From Eutypella sp. D-1 (lineage: Eukaryota; Ascomycota; Sordariomycetes; Xylariales; Diatrypaceae), in contig JAJTTP010000006.1 of assembly GCA_023313575.1 (NCBI GenBank), positions 1,612,001-1,676,000 on the forward strand: DNA of 64,000 nucleotides, given 5' to 3'. Positions 12,179 to 24,250 of the stretch are shown here, piece by piece. Both the position numbers and the translations under genes were made by a program. Below the pieces are notes generated by a model. The model made no database searches and had not been told where the DNA came from. It saw only the letters and a program-made list of their open reading frames with translations. Each line of letters begins with the position of its first letter. The stretch's first letter is position 1.

Positions 12179-13110
12179 GGTGTTACTCGAAAGTCCCGTA
12201 TAGTGAGCCCCGTGTAGTGAGTGTATAGTTGGTGGTGGTATATGAGACTGGCTGGCTGATTGCGACGCTTCGAGGGTGACTCTTTGGCAAAAACTAATAT
12301 GAATTAATTATATAGGTATGGCTGGCAGTCTGAATGGCTGGCTGGCCGGCCGTGATAGTAATGTATGATTAATCAATTTCGCAATTGGAACCCGTGTATT
12401 GCTAATTGTCTGTCAATATACGTAAAGAGAGGCGGTAGGTAAGTTGATCGATGTTGTCTATAAAGAAAGATCGTATCATGACTGCATATCAGCATATGTA
12501 GTATATATATACACACACGATGGATACATGCATAGGGGAACGGCATTACGGTAATTACTTAGCCCAGGTACCTACCTAGGTAGGTACTTTACCAGCGCAA
12601 GCAGGGACACCATTATGAGCTAAACTAGACCTGGTTAGACCAATAGGCCAGGGGATGCGGCAAGGATTGCGTTATCGATAGTGAGACAAACTGGACCTCC
12701 TAACGAAATATTATAGATAAACTTGACATTCTATGTATTTAACCCATTGGATGCCATCAGGTATTCCCTCGCCAAACAGTCAGATCCTACGTCAGATCCT
12801 GCGGCTTCAAACCATTGATGGCAAGTCAAATATTTCCTTGGATGTGAAATACCCCGGTCGATATCTGTGACCTGTACAAAGCAATTGACTACCTGTATGT
12901 AAGATCACCATCACCATAACACTTGAGAGCTCTGCGATAGCAGTAGGGAAGGATTGAGCACTCACCTTTGTATATAGGAGAGTCTAGACGGGCCGTAGCC
13001 TGAACAACCTGGGAACATAGATATATACCCAAGAACATGATATAGTTACCTACCTATCTACCCGGTGTAACTTTTTTAAGGCTTCTCCTAAGCCGAATTC
13101 AACGACCATC
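12179..13110. other. Divergent promoter region with 20-nt TAGGTA palindrome
   Basis: This 0.93 kb stretch separates the starts of two divergent genes. It includes a TA-rich stretch with a short CA run at 12500-12520, a perfect 20-nt palindrome at 12568-12587 centred on CCTAGG, and no conserved reading frame. Confidence 0.6.
12568..12587. repeat. Perfect palindrome of the TAGGTA motif family
   Basis: Twenty nucleotides reading identically on both strands, centred on CCTAGG and flanked on each side by GTACCTA/TAGGTAC. It sits in a divergent promoter region. It is the clearest example of a motif scattered through nearly every spacer in this window. Confidence 0.9.
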
Positions 13111-13944
13111 ATGCCACCAAGCAGCAGCCAGCAGCTCCTCGGCCGTCTGAGCACAGCCGCTCTGCGGAGAGGGTGCGCCATCGGCCATGGCTTACATACG
13201 ACGCCAATGTCACTGTCCTCCTTATTTCTATCAGCGGCGAGACAACCGATGAACCTACGCGAACCGTCTCTCCGCCCATCATCGTCGCCGACCCCGCGCC
13301 GGCCCTTCACCTGCGCCCACGGACCCCTGCGGAAACATCACCAACTCCCGCCGCGTCCGAAGCCACCGCCCGAGTCCGAGATCGACGAGAAGTTCCTCAA
13401 GGGCAGCGGGCCGGGTGGCCAAAAGATCGTGCGTTTCCTTTCCTTAAACCCCTGTTTCTATTCTCTTCCTCTACTGTCCCCGTACGACTAACACCCCCCA
13501 CCTCCCCCCCCCCCCAAACAGAACAAAACAAACAGCGCGGTACAGCTGAAGCACAAGCCGACGGGGATCGTGGTGAAGTCGCAGGCGACGCGGTCGCGGA
13601 GCCAGAACCGGCTGATAGCGCGGCAGCTGCTGGCGGACCGGCTGGACGACCTGGCGCACGGCAAGGAGAGCCGGTCGGCGGTGGTAGCCGAGTTCCACCG
13701 CCGTCGCAAGGCCGGCGCCACCAAGAAGGCCCGCTCCAAGTACCGCGCCCTCGAGGAACGCGCCGCCGCTGCCTTCCTGCATGAGGGCGAGACCTATGTC
13801 GCCCCCGGCGAGGAGGATCTTGATGAGGATGATAAAGATGACGATGATGATAGGGAGGATGAGGAGGAGGAGGAGGAGAAGGAGGAGGAGGAGAAGGAGG
13901 AGGAGGAGAAGGAGGAGGAGAAGAAGGCCTGGAATGAGAGGTGA
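13111..13944 (+). CDS. Mitochondrial GGQ-domain peptide-release-factor-like protein
   Basis: A 246-residue protein with a class I release-factor catalytic domain but no codon-recognition domain, like the mitochondrial rescue factors C12orf65/MTRFR and yeast Rso55. These factors hydrolyse peptidyl-tRNA on stalled mitoribosomes. Exons 13111-13428 and 13522-13944 join in phase 0 across a 93-nt intron with a C-run before its CAG acceptor. The GGQ motif (GSGPGGQKINKTNSAVQL, GGQ at residues 102-104) is split from its downstream part by this intron. The next segment, HKPTGIVVKSQATRSRSQNRLIARQLL, is the typical continuation. Residues 1-60 are basic and Ser/Arg-rich, consistent with a mitochondrial presequence. 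The last 45 residues are almost entirely Asp/Glu/Lys, which is unusual for this family where the tail is normally basic. Whether it is closer to ICT1 or C12orf65 was not settled, but the short sequence favours the latter. Confidence 0.92.
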
Positions 13945-14280
13945 GATAGGAGGAGGTAGAAGTGAGTGGGACTATTAGCCCGACCACAACGAGACCGAGG
14001 AGGGAATAGACCCGCATTACCCGCGAAAAAAAAACCCCCCTTCCAGAGTCGGTCCGGTACCCGATGGTTGTAAAACACCCAGGTATAGATATGCTATCAG
14101 ATAAAAAAAACAAATACCCAGAAACCCCCCTTCGCCAACTGTCCAAATTCTTTTTGCTCATGCCGTCGTCTCTGCTCGTTATCATCATAGTCCTCATACC
14201 AGTTTATCCTATCCGTAAACCCAGTTGTCTGTGCTCAGTGAATTAATAAGTCACTGTGGGGAAAGGAGAAAAGATGGGGG

Positions 14281-14320
14281 TTAGGTAGGAAATTAGGTAG
14301 GAAATTAGGTAGAATTAGGT
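14281..14320. repeat. TTAGGTAGGAAA tandem repeat
   Basis: About 3.5 copies of a 12-nt unit, the last ones shortened. The unit contains the TAGGTA core that recurs in other spacers. Confidence 0.85.
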
Positions 14321-15205
14321 ACGGTACGCAAAGAAGGGGGATATATGTTCACTATGTTATGGGATGGATGGTTGGCTGGAGGATTCTGGAAGCAAGAGAT
14401 GTTTGTGCGCACTATATGTATAGATCCTCAAACATCTATCTATTTATCAACATTCATTATCAGTGCCAGCGCCGGGTCTCGGAAATGCAATCGTGGCCGT
14501 AGCTATATACACCCCCGCCCCTCCTTCCCCCTCTCTCTCATAAAGCGGGGGACGAGACCAGAAGGGCAGAGGGTGAATGAATGGATAGATAGATGCATAA
14601 AAACCCTCGACAGACTTTTCTCCAGCTTCACGGAGGGCGGTTCCGGTATGCCTTTGAATGAATCACCGCTTGGAAACTAAACGTATTCATCTCCTTGACG
14701 TTATATCACTTACTTACCTATACTACACGGCAAACCCCGCGCGTATCGCATGCCGCGCTGCCGTGTCGCGCCCAGTTATACCGCGTCTCTGTGCTGTGTG
14801 TGTGTGTGGTCTTTGTGGTACTTCACTGATCGATTATCATTATTTATTCATCTATGGAACCGATTCCATCCCCCCCCCCTTCGCCTCTCCCCTCTTCATC
14901 AACTCCTTCCCTCATGTCGCCCATGACTCTGTCCCTGCCCGTACCCCATTCCACACGTTTCCCCTTTCTTTTCCTCGGTGAGGTGAGCCCGACCAGGCAC
15001 ACTCTAGACATTCATTCAAACCTGGGTTACCACAATCAATCAAGGAGAAAAGAAAAGGGAAAAAAGCCCAACCCATGCAATGCATTATGTACGTATGTAT
15101 GAAGAAAAAAGGGGGTATATCATAACAAGAAGAAGAATAACAATAATAATGTATAAGCACGCCCCGTGTGTGTGTGGGTGTATTGCTATGCATTCGCTGC
15201 CCGTA

Positions 15206-15249
15206 CCGTTCCGTTCCGTTCCCGTTCCCGTTCCCGTTCCCGTTCCCGT
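15206..15249. repeat. (CGTTCC)n / (CCGTTC)n hexamer-like array
   Basis: Two copies of CCGTT are followed by about five perfect copies of CCCGTT. The transition from 5-nt to 6-nt units shows slippage growth. Confidence 0.85.
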
Positions 15250-15850
15250 GTCTTGCGTTGTTGCTCCGTGATCTCCCGTTATCGCCTCCCTTTTCTTTTA
15301 AGCGCCGTCTGAATGGATATGGTATATGCTGTCTCCTTCCCCCCCCCCATTCCCTTAAACCTCCAACCCCCCGCCGCGACTGGCGTAGTGGGGAAGGAGG
15401 GGATGATAGAAACCAAAAGAAAAAGAAGAGAAAAAAAAGCCAAAAAAAGAAAGACTCCTGGTATTATATTATGACAGGGGCCTCGTAGTAGTGCGGTCTC
15501 CGCCAAAGGTCGGGCAGCGACGTCAGGGACACCGATTGCAGGGGTAATAACGGCAGTAGTGTGAGCGAGTCGTCGCTCAACTGCGACAGCCTGGTATACC
15601 CGTGTCTGCGTCCGCTGCGTCTATGCCTGCGTCTGTGCCCGCGCCGGAAAATATCGGCGTCGTCGTCGTCGCCGTCAACGTCGATCCGTCTCCCGCACCT
15701 GCACCTGCGCCTGCGCCTGCGCCTCCTCCTCCCAAGGGGTATCATCATCATCGTCGTTGTCGTTATCGTCATCATGTCCCTCATGCTATCCGCGACGCCG
15801 TGCACCAGGCCCGCGCAGGGCCCGAGGATCCGCGAGCAGGATCCGCAACA

Positions 15851-18800
15851 CTACTGCACGACGCATTCCCGATCCGGCAGCTCGAGCCTCCCGCCTTTGC
15901 CATTGCTGCTCCCCCTACCGCCGCCGCCGCCGCCGCTGCCGCCGTCCTTTTCCTTGTCCTTACTCTTTTCCTTCCCCTTCCCCTTGTCCGAGCGTGTCTT
16001 GGCCCTCCCTCGCTTGTGGTGGTGACCGTGGCCGTGGCCGCGCCCGCTGCCGTTGCTATTGGCGGCTGTCTCCTTGTCTTTATCCTTCTCCTTCTCCGCG
16101 GAGTCCGTGGCTTCGATGACCTCGAAGTCATCTTCCACCGCCGTTGTTGCATCGGTGAGGTTATTGCTGTTGGTGGATTCCCTAAGGGCGTCCCTGCTCG
16201 GCCTGACAAGGCCTCCCAACCGTGAGATCGTCAGGCTGATGCGGCCCTCTTCGCCCTGGCTCTGCGGCCGGCTCTTGTTTCCGCCCCGGAATTTGCTGGC
16301 GGCACGGCTCAGTCTCTGTGCCGTCGTCTCTTCCATCGCGGGAGAGGGAGCCCGTGACTGTCCCCGGCTAGCGGAGTCGGTGTTGTTGAGGCTGATACTA
16401 TTCAGGGTGACACTGTCCCGCCGTGACACGCTGAGGTACCCGTCCTCGTCCGCAAAGCTTGGCCTCGACGGTGGCTCCAGGTCCGCCGAGAAGCGGACGC
16501 TGGCGTTGGTTGACGGGAGCGCGCTCAGACTCTCGAAGCAGCTACTGGCTTGCCGGGACATCGATGGCCTGTCTTGGCTGCGTCCCGTCTGACCCGACGC
16601 TTCGGAAAGGGCAATGTTGAGCGTTGTGTCATCGTACGAGGGCGGCTTCGTCTCCGTGCTGTCAGCCGAGCTTGCTGCGACTTCGATAACCGGAACGATC
16701 TGGTAGAATAGCAGGTAGGGCATCTCTTCCTTCAAGGACTGCTTGATATCATCCACCGGGGTGACTCGCTGGTCTATCGAGAGATCGTCGAACTTCACCC
16801 ACTGCGCCTCCTCATAGTCCGGTGGAGGATCCCGGTCGTGCCGGCGATTATCCGTTAGTAGCTTCGGGGCAACTCTGCCAAAAGATATATAATGCCCGGA
16901 ATGTAATGAGTCTCCCCGGTGACAGACAACGGATTGTAATACGAGCTTGTACTCGGCACTAAGTACGTTCTCTTCGGCCTGTTCGTCTGAGATAAAGTGG
17001 GGTAGCCGAAGACTATCAGGTATGTCGATAAAGGTATTCTGTCGTTTCGCGTTGCCATGCTCGTCCATCATGTAGCGCTTGAGGCAGATACCGACGACCG
17101 GCCTCCGACTGAAATGACGAGCTACCTCCAGATTGCTTTGTGGTTCCTTGTTTGCCGGCGAATGCCATGCTACAAGCGGCTATTAGTTATAGTACCGAAT
17201 ATGTTGATAGTGCAGGATAACCCACGTATCAGCTTGAAGAACTGCCAGGCAGGTATGGTCACGGCCTTAACTACGGATGCCCGTTTCTTGGTCCTCTGGA
17301 AGAGACTAGCGGCATCTGATTCCGCGGGCTTTCCATCCTCGTCTAATACTACGCGTTGGATGATGCTTTCGGTCCGCGATCGATTGGGTCGTTGGGCGGG
17401 TTTTGAGCCGCTAGCTTGGCTGGCACTGGACGAAATTAGTGAGCCAAATTGCTCTATATGGAAACGTTTTAATTTCCCGGATCAGGATAGCCCGACTTTT
17501 AGCCATATAATATAGCAGGGTGATGGACGTTATCCCTTGGTTTTGGTGATAATGAAGCTGTGACAGGGGGTGACTTACCCATTCTGTCCAACGGCTGCCT
17601 GGAGGTTAGGAGTTGTCGTCCACCGCCGTTCTATTTGAGGGAGTTCTGGGCCCTCGTCGTCGGACTCAGTAGATACTACGCCTTCCTGCTGTTCCGGCTG
17701 CTGATCGAAATTCGTGGTGACTTTAGGCGTTGTCGGTGTATCGATAGGCAAGGGAGATGAGACCACATTGAACTGCTCTGACGTCTTTTTCTCGTCCAGA
17801 CTGTCTCTCAAGACGTCAACCTTGGCATTGAAATATTCTTCGAGGCAGTCTTCCAGTTTGACACCTTTCCCCTCCGTCTCGGGGGGCACACCAAGGTTCA
17901 GTAACCTTTCGTACACGACCTTATGATCTGCATCGTCCCCTTTGCCCTGGTGGAATAGGTCGACCTTAAGGGTTAGAAGGGGGAGTTGTAGGGTTTCTGT
18001 GATGAAGGCGAAGGCTTCTGATGTGTCCTGCTGCTCTAGAGCTTTTGCCTCGGTCCATCCACACGCTGCTAAAGCTTCCTGGATATGCATGGTCTGGATC
18101 ACGATGACCGTCAGTCACGCCGGGTTAAGGTATGTTGACTGGAAAGGGGTAGTCGCTTACCATGTCGGCCTCGATTAGCTTTCCACTCCGTAGAAGGTTG
18201 ACCCATAGTCGTAGGAATAAAGCCAGCCTCTTAGGCGCCTCATCAAGGGAGTCCCCCTTTAGCATGCATTCGAAGGACTCGAGCTTGGCGAACATGGCGA
18301 AGAGCAGGGAGTCCAAGTAGCATGTTACAGCCCCCCTATTTTCTGCGCCCAGCATGCGAACACTTGGGTCGTAGGGGAGTATGGTGCCGGAGAAGGATAT
18401 TTGCTGCAACTGGAGCATTTCGATGGCCTTGGCAACATCACCGCTGGCATACTGGCTTCGGAGGGCATATCGTATGTTTTCCTCTTGTAAATCGCTGAGT
18501 CCTAGGTCGGCAATCTTCTCTTTTATTTCGGTGATCTGCCCCAGGGGGTTAGCTTATTGAATATCCACGAATATCCACGAATATCAACAAACCTTTTGCG
18601 TTTCCTTGTCTTGCTTGGACTCCTCCTCGTTGGCCTGACGCTTCGCCGAATCGGTCTTGAAGAAGCTGAAGAAAGCCTCAGCGGAAAGCGGCCGATGCTT
18701 CATAGAACGGAGTGGGATTAGCTTCCAAGACATCTCGAGGGGAGCGCATGGGCGCATTACCTTGTGCGCAGCAGCCTCGGAGGTTTTGCTTAGGCCATTT

Positions 18801-18937
18801 AAGGCATTTAGGCCGTTTAGACTCTTTGAGCCATTCAAACTGTTGCCGATGCCATTACCATTGCCATTGCCGTTGTTGTTGCCGTTCTTGTCGCTATGCT
18901 TTTCGCGACGGCTTAGGAACTTGGTGCCGCGTTTCAT
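15851..18937 (-). CDS. Ubiquitin carboxyl-terminal hydrolase (USP family) with CaaX-like end
   Basis: Cysteine protease that removes ubiquitin from proteins. Five minus-strand exons, 18593-18937, 18161-18535, 17579-18093, 17226-17425 and 15851-17169, join in frame to 917 residues. The catalytic cysteine is in NRGAVTCYLDSLLF (about C187) and the catalytic histidine in DSLHSGHYISFGR (about H571). Residues about 120-158 (ADLGLSDLQEENIRYALRS, GDVAKAIEML) look like a UBA-type helical module. The acceptor at 17170 was preferred over one at 17180 because only the former keeps frame and gives LIPWHS. The acceptor at 17426 follows a CACTAAT branch. After the catalytic core comes a 290-residue Ser/Gly/Lys-rich tail ending ECVVQ, a CaaX motif. 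The 57-nt first intron holds direct repeats of ATATCCACGA. I cannot assign it to a specific yeast Ubp. Confidence 0.93.
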
Positions 18938-21900
18938 GGTTCAAGCTCCCTGTTTCCCATTCAAAAATTGATCTAGATTGTTGGTAGTAACTGGGGTTTC
19001 TCTCTCAAGGGGAACAGATAGGTACGGGGTCGGTGTATTTGTATTCGTATTTGTACTTTGTATCTGTATCTGTATCTGTGCCGTGAATGTTGGGAATTGT
19101 TATGATCGTGGCGATTGCTTCTTGCTTCCGAAGAAGCGTCCGGAAGCTATGTGAACAGTAACTTCCGGAAAGCTTAATATTATGATCGGGAGACGAGATA
19201 GTTGCTAGTAGCTGTCATCGTATTATATCGTAATCGTATCGGCTTAGGTCGTCTCGTCTCAGATCGGATCGGGGGGTTTTAGCTGATATTTATTATTTTT
19301 ATAGTGACCATTTGTCGAGGCCAGGCGGACACAGAGAGGGGGAGAGAGGGAGAGAGATTGAGATTCTAGAAAAGTCCGAGTCCGAGAGAGTTCAGGTAAG
19401 GTTTAACTCTCACGAAGCATGTAAGTAAGTAAGTACTCAATACTGTAAGTATGGGATAAATATTGGTTGGTAGAGACGCTGGTGAATAATATTATATTGT
19501 TATTGTGATGGTCGGTAGTGGTGTGTTCGTATAGTCGCAGCGTTATGGTTTTGTTCCGTCTTTGGTTTCAAACCCTTTGGAAGTTTAGTCGTAACCTTGG
19601 AAAATATTCCCTAGAGCTCTCTAGTAATTAAATGTTCAATTCAATGGTTATCGACTACAGGTAGGTAGATAATATCGAATAGTAGAAGGCCATAAGTGCT
19701 GTAAAGTGGGATGTTGATGGTTGGGTATTGCATTATTGCCCTATTATGTATGTACTAGCCTGCAGAGAGGGAGCTGATATAGATGGGGGTACTTTAGGCT
19801 AGGTAGTACTCTACATGTATAGACGCGGGAGGGGTCCAGTCCACTAATTTCATGTATAGTACGCAGAGCTCTAGATCTTTCTGTACATACATACATCTAT
19901 AAAAAGTACCTACTATATCCCAGCTGGAACTCGCAATCGGCTAAAAGCAACCCTATTGTATACCTCCAATTACTTACAGTGAGTTGTACAGTACAGTGCA
20001 TAGAGTTCTAATAGGTACCATTATAGTTTAAGAGCTGGAAATGCGAAGAGACAGCCTTAGGCAACCTCAGAACCTTATATCTTAAAGAGGCGCACTCTTC
20101 CTACTAGAAAGCTTATGAGTACATACATGCCTGGCAGCCCGGGTAGGTACTTCCTGCTTGCCTGATATGTACACACCCAAATTCGTGGTATGTATGTATG
20201 TATGTATTTGCCAGGGTTTACTTACTAGTACGAATCTTGCTGATCAGCCCTGATCTGGAGCTGTCGATCGCCTGAACGCATGCTTATCGCACCATTCAAA
20301 CAAACATTCTGACATTCCTTCTGCTTTTGTCACTTTTGTTGCCCCCCTTGTGACTCTGAAGAAAGTCTGGGAAATTTGCTTGCGTTTATATATGACTGGG
20401 GTGAGACTGGGCAAAAGCCTGAGATCGACGATTTTGTCTTTTGTTTTCGCATGCGTGCAGCGACTTAAATAACTATGGTACGCTATAGGAATACTTAGGT
20501 AAGTTAAGTATGTGTGTAAGTACTAAAGGTAACGTCGAAGGTAAAGACACATTTGCATTACAAGTCCCCGGGGGGCCTCCCTCCGCTCCTGTTGTCACTC
20601 TTTTTACCTAACAATTAACTTCCGCAGACCACTCTCATGCGAACGGCGTTCTTATTGATAGGTTTACTGGCTGACTGGTACTCAAAACGTACCCCGTGGC
20701 AATTTATTAGCGAGAAGTTACCCGTGTTGCCGTGGGCATCTGTGGAGGCAAAACTTAACTCTAACCTGGGGAGCCTCGAGTTCCCGCCCCATGACCCGGA
20801 ACCCAATTCGTCTAATTTTTCCCCCAGCTGTGACTTGTGACGCATAGGGAGTCGGGACGCGGAGGTTGACCAGGTCCGAAACCCTACCACGTTACCTCCG
20901 CACGCCCGCGATCCCGCGGAACGCCGGCGAGGCTGATTGGGCGTTCGCTGGTAAAAGCTGACGGAGGCACAGCCCTCCCTTCCTAACCCATCCCTCCTCT
21001 TGCTGGCGGGGACAGTGGGAAAGCCGTAGCCTGATCAATCATCACTCCTAGAAGTACCGTCCCTTCCGTTCCGGGCCTATACAAACCAGCTCTTCAATTT
21101 CTTGTAGTTAAGAAGCCGTACGGGGTGTGAAACGGGAAATCATTGCTGCCTATTGTGGGCGCTTCGGGTCGGGTGAGCCTTCTTTTGTTGCCGCCTTCGC
21201 CGAATGATGACTTCCATTTAGGCAGCACGAATTAATCAAGACACGTGAATTTCATAGCGGTACCCTAGATTATGTGCTCGGTATTTATTTGTTCACCCCA
21301 TGGGAGGGGGAGGGGGTTGGTGGTTATGCATCTCGTGTTATTAAACCGACCTAGTAGAGCCTCGCAGCCTTTTAGAATGCATAGGCTGATAGCCAATTAC
21401 TTCAGTCGATTGTTACAGTCGACGTCACACCCTCGAAGTTGGTGTTGAGAAAGGTGTCATTACTTAACTTTTTAGTGGTGTGTAGCCGCGGGGTGGATGG
21501 CTTCCCCCCTATCTGGAGTCCCCTCACCCCCTATATAACTATACGTTATGCATATAGGGATATCGCAGGGATGGCTGACCCGGCGCTTTGGCGAGCTTGG
21601 CGAGCTTGAACGAATCACGAGCTATATTTCACTAAGCCGTTTGCCACGAACCGGCCGGGCCGGCAAAATACGCTTGGGTTAGATTAGCCAGGTGCAACTC
21701 ATCAATTCCACCTGTCCATTTGGTTCCGTCCACCTTCTGACTCGGATAGGAATTTTAAAACGCCCGAGCTGTGAAATTTCCAGCCAAGAATCGATATGAG
21801 GTCGCGCTGCTACGGTACCTAGGTACCCCCCCTCCCCCATCTGAAAGAGAATACCTAGGTACTGATAACCACCGATAGGAGGATATTCCGTTAGCGATAG

Positions 21901-22049
21901 GCTCGATTTTTAGCTGGGTGAAGCTCTTTTGGGGCCGGGGAAGGACATAATACTAATAAATCCGTCTCTTTCAAATCCACCACTCGAGAAAGTTGGCAAT
22001 TTTCGGGGAACGTTCGTTCAACTCGCCCTTTTCTTTCCCATTCCCCTCA
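18938..22049. other. 3.1 kb divergent spacer between USP and uL5m genes
   Basis: No conserved gene was recognised. Features seen are a degenerate GTATTT/GTATCT repeat tract at 19033-19079, GA-rich DNA near 19330-19365, a (TATG)n run at 20189-20206, several TAGGTA motifs (19660, 20145, 21813, 21852), and a duplicated GGCGAGCTT near 21590-21610. It must contain both promoters. Confidence 0.5.
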
Positions 22050-23525
22050 ATGGCGGCTTTACGGGAATTTCCCCGGGCCGGCCGCCAATTGCTCGGCGGT
22101 GTCGCAGCGGCAGCAGCGCACTGGAAACCGTGCACCACCACCACCACCCCCTGTCTCCGGAGATGCGCCTCGACGGGGGCCGCCGCTGCCGCTGCCCCTC
22201 CTCCCGAGGAGCCACCCCTCACCGATATCGAGACGGAGTCCGGTCTCGCCGGTCCCGTAGTTAGCCGGAAGGACGTCCCCTTGATCGACCCGCGGAAGCG
22301 CGCGAGTAGGAGAGCCCACGAGCTTCCCCATGAAAGGTGAGGATGCGGATGTCTTTTTTTTTTGGCGAGGTCGATCTGGAAGAAAGAAAGAGAGCGAGAG
22401 AGAGAAAAGGGAAAGGCATCGGCTAACACGAGCACCACCGTTCGCCGCCACGCCGCGCCACAGATACCGGTACCACCCGCCGAAATACTACAGAGGACCC
22501 TTGCACCCGGTACAGGCGCCGCCCTCGTCGGACCCGGTAGCGCGCAACTTCGTTCCGGGGCCGTTCAACCTGCCGCGGCTCAAGCAGACGTACCAGTCGA
22601 CGATCGCGCAGGATCTGATGACTCTGACGTACCAGCACACGCCGCCGGGGACGCCGGACAAGCCGCCGCGGATCCGGCTGCGGGAGTGGGACGACTCGTC
22701 GCCGTACATGAAGAACCGGCCGAAGCGCGGGCCCCGTGGCCACGACGTCCTGTTGCCCCTCGAGCCCGAGATCACTTGGCGCAACGTCCCCGAGATCCGC
22801 GCCGTTCACATCTCCTCCTACGTGCCCCTCGCCAAGAAGAACGTCGACCACCTCGTCGTCGCCCGCGCCGTCATCCAGACCATCACCGGCGTCCGGCCCC
22901 AGATCACCACCGTCAGCAAGAGTGTCTCGCAGTGGCACGTCGTCCGCGGCGACCGCACCGGTGTCAAGGCTACCCTGCGTGGCGAGGCCGCCTGGGAGTT
23001 CGTCGATAAGGTCGTCCAGCTCGTTTTCCCCAAGATCAAGGAGTGGAGGGGCATCGAGGGTGAGTAATCAACAGCCCCCCGCCCCGCCCCTTTCTTTGCG
23101 ACACGCAACATATACACATGAATACCTACACCCACATTTCTACGAATCGTCCAAATATCTAGTTCGCCATGAAACCACTGCTCACAAGGAACACAGGAAC
23201 GACGGGAGATAGTACCGGGAACATCGGCTGGGGACTTGAGCCCGGCGATGTCCAGCACTTCCCCGAGGTCGAACACAACTACTCTGTAAGTTTATCCCCC
23301 CCTCTCCCTCCCTCTCCCCCCCCTTTGCCTCAGCCAGATATGTAGAAGGGACGCCCCAATACTAATAACACTCGGTACTCCCCTCCCCCAACCATCTAGC
23401 TCTACCCGTCCAAGATGATACCCGGCTGCCGCGTGATCCTCGAGACGACCGCGAAGTCCGACCGCCACGCCAGGCTGCTATGCACCACGCTCGGCATACC
23501 GTTCTACGGAAAGCTGGTGGACTAA
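22050..23525 (+). CDS. mrpl7: Mitochondrial large-subunit ribosomal protein uL5m (L5/MRPL7)
   Basis: Mitochondrial ribosomal protein of the uL5 family (yeast Mrpl7), which contacts 5S-equivalent RNA and the central protuberance of the large subunit. Four exons, 22050-22336, 22464-23059, 23197-23285 and 23400-23525, join in frame to 365 residues. The first about 60 residues are Ala/Arg-rich, typical of a mitochondrial presequence. The L5 core includes RAVIQTITGVRPQITTVSKSVSQWHVVRGDRTGVKATLRGEAAWEFVDKVVQLVFPKIKEW, of which the GVRP and TGVKATLRG segments correspond to the bacterial L5 TGQKP and IGCKVTLRG segments. The last exons give an HNYS/LYPSKMIPGCRVILETTA ending like the L5 C-terminal domain. 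All introns have GTRAG donors. Upstream in-frame sequence lacks another ATG. Confidence 0.93.
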
Positions 23526-24250
23526 AGTTAAGGGTTAGGGTTATGGGGGGAGAAGGGTGGTGTGTGTATATAAGCAGGAGAGAGCAAGAGGGGCAGAGAG
23601 AGAAAGTAAGAAGAAAAAGATCAACGAAAAAAAAATGTAGACTCGAGAGTCCCTTTTCTCCGCCTCCCTCCTGCGGCGATGCATGCCGATGTGCTGTGCG
23701 CGCGTGTGTACGTATATGATCCGCCCCCCCGTAAACGTAGACTGTAGTGGAAAAAGAAAAGTGCAATACGCCCTGCCCTGTACCATATTACGGAGGAAAG
23801 AAATAAAACAAAAAGACAAATTCACACCATGCCATTGCTTTTGTCTCCATTTCCTTTCGACCCTCACTTAGCAAAATGTCAACACGATTTTAGTACGAGA
23901 AAACATATATGCGTGGTACTGTAAAGAGGGAAAGGCAAGAAGAGAAGAAAGATCACGTTTCATTCATTCGTTCATTCGATGTCTATTCTCCTTTTTTCCT
24001 TTCGAGCTTGAACCTACAGATATATGCATCCCTGTTGTCATAAAAGCCAAACCTCACGCCCCAACGCCGTTCTTATGCAACTAAACCAAGCCAGCCCATC
24101 CGTTCCCCCCGCTGCTCTTTCCCTCTCTTTTCCTTTTCCTTTTCCTTTTCCTCAACCTTCTCTCCTAAACCCGCAAAGGAATTCCCGCGACTATCCCTTT
24201 ATCACGAACGTCATCCCCCAACCAACTCCCCGCCCTTCTCTCTCTTACCC
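23526..24250. other. Convergent spacer between uL5m and fes1
   Basis: Short spacer between convergent 3' ends. A TTTTCC repeat of about four units at 24131-24152 and ATTCGTTC repeats near 23961-23980 are present. No conserved frame was seen. Confidence 0.5.

Larger units (their letters stand above)
13945..15850. other. Convergent spacer with several tandem repeats
   Basis: This 1.9 kb stretch lies between two convergent genes. It contains a TTAGGTAGGAAA repeat at 14281-14320, a TG run near 14795, and a TTCCCG array at 15206-15249. No reading frame with recognisable conservation was found. Frames over 15560-16225 on the plus strand are shadows of the ubiquitin protease. Confidence 0.55.

Noticed and set aside
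17170..17181. Earlier AG acceptor (17180-17181) in the USP fourth intron
   Set aside because: It breaks the reading frame relative to the donor at 17225; the next AG at 17170-17171 gives an in-frame join.
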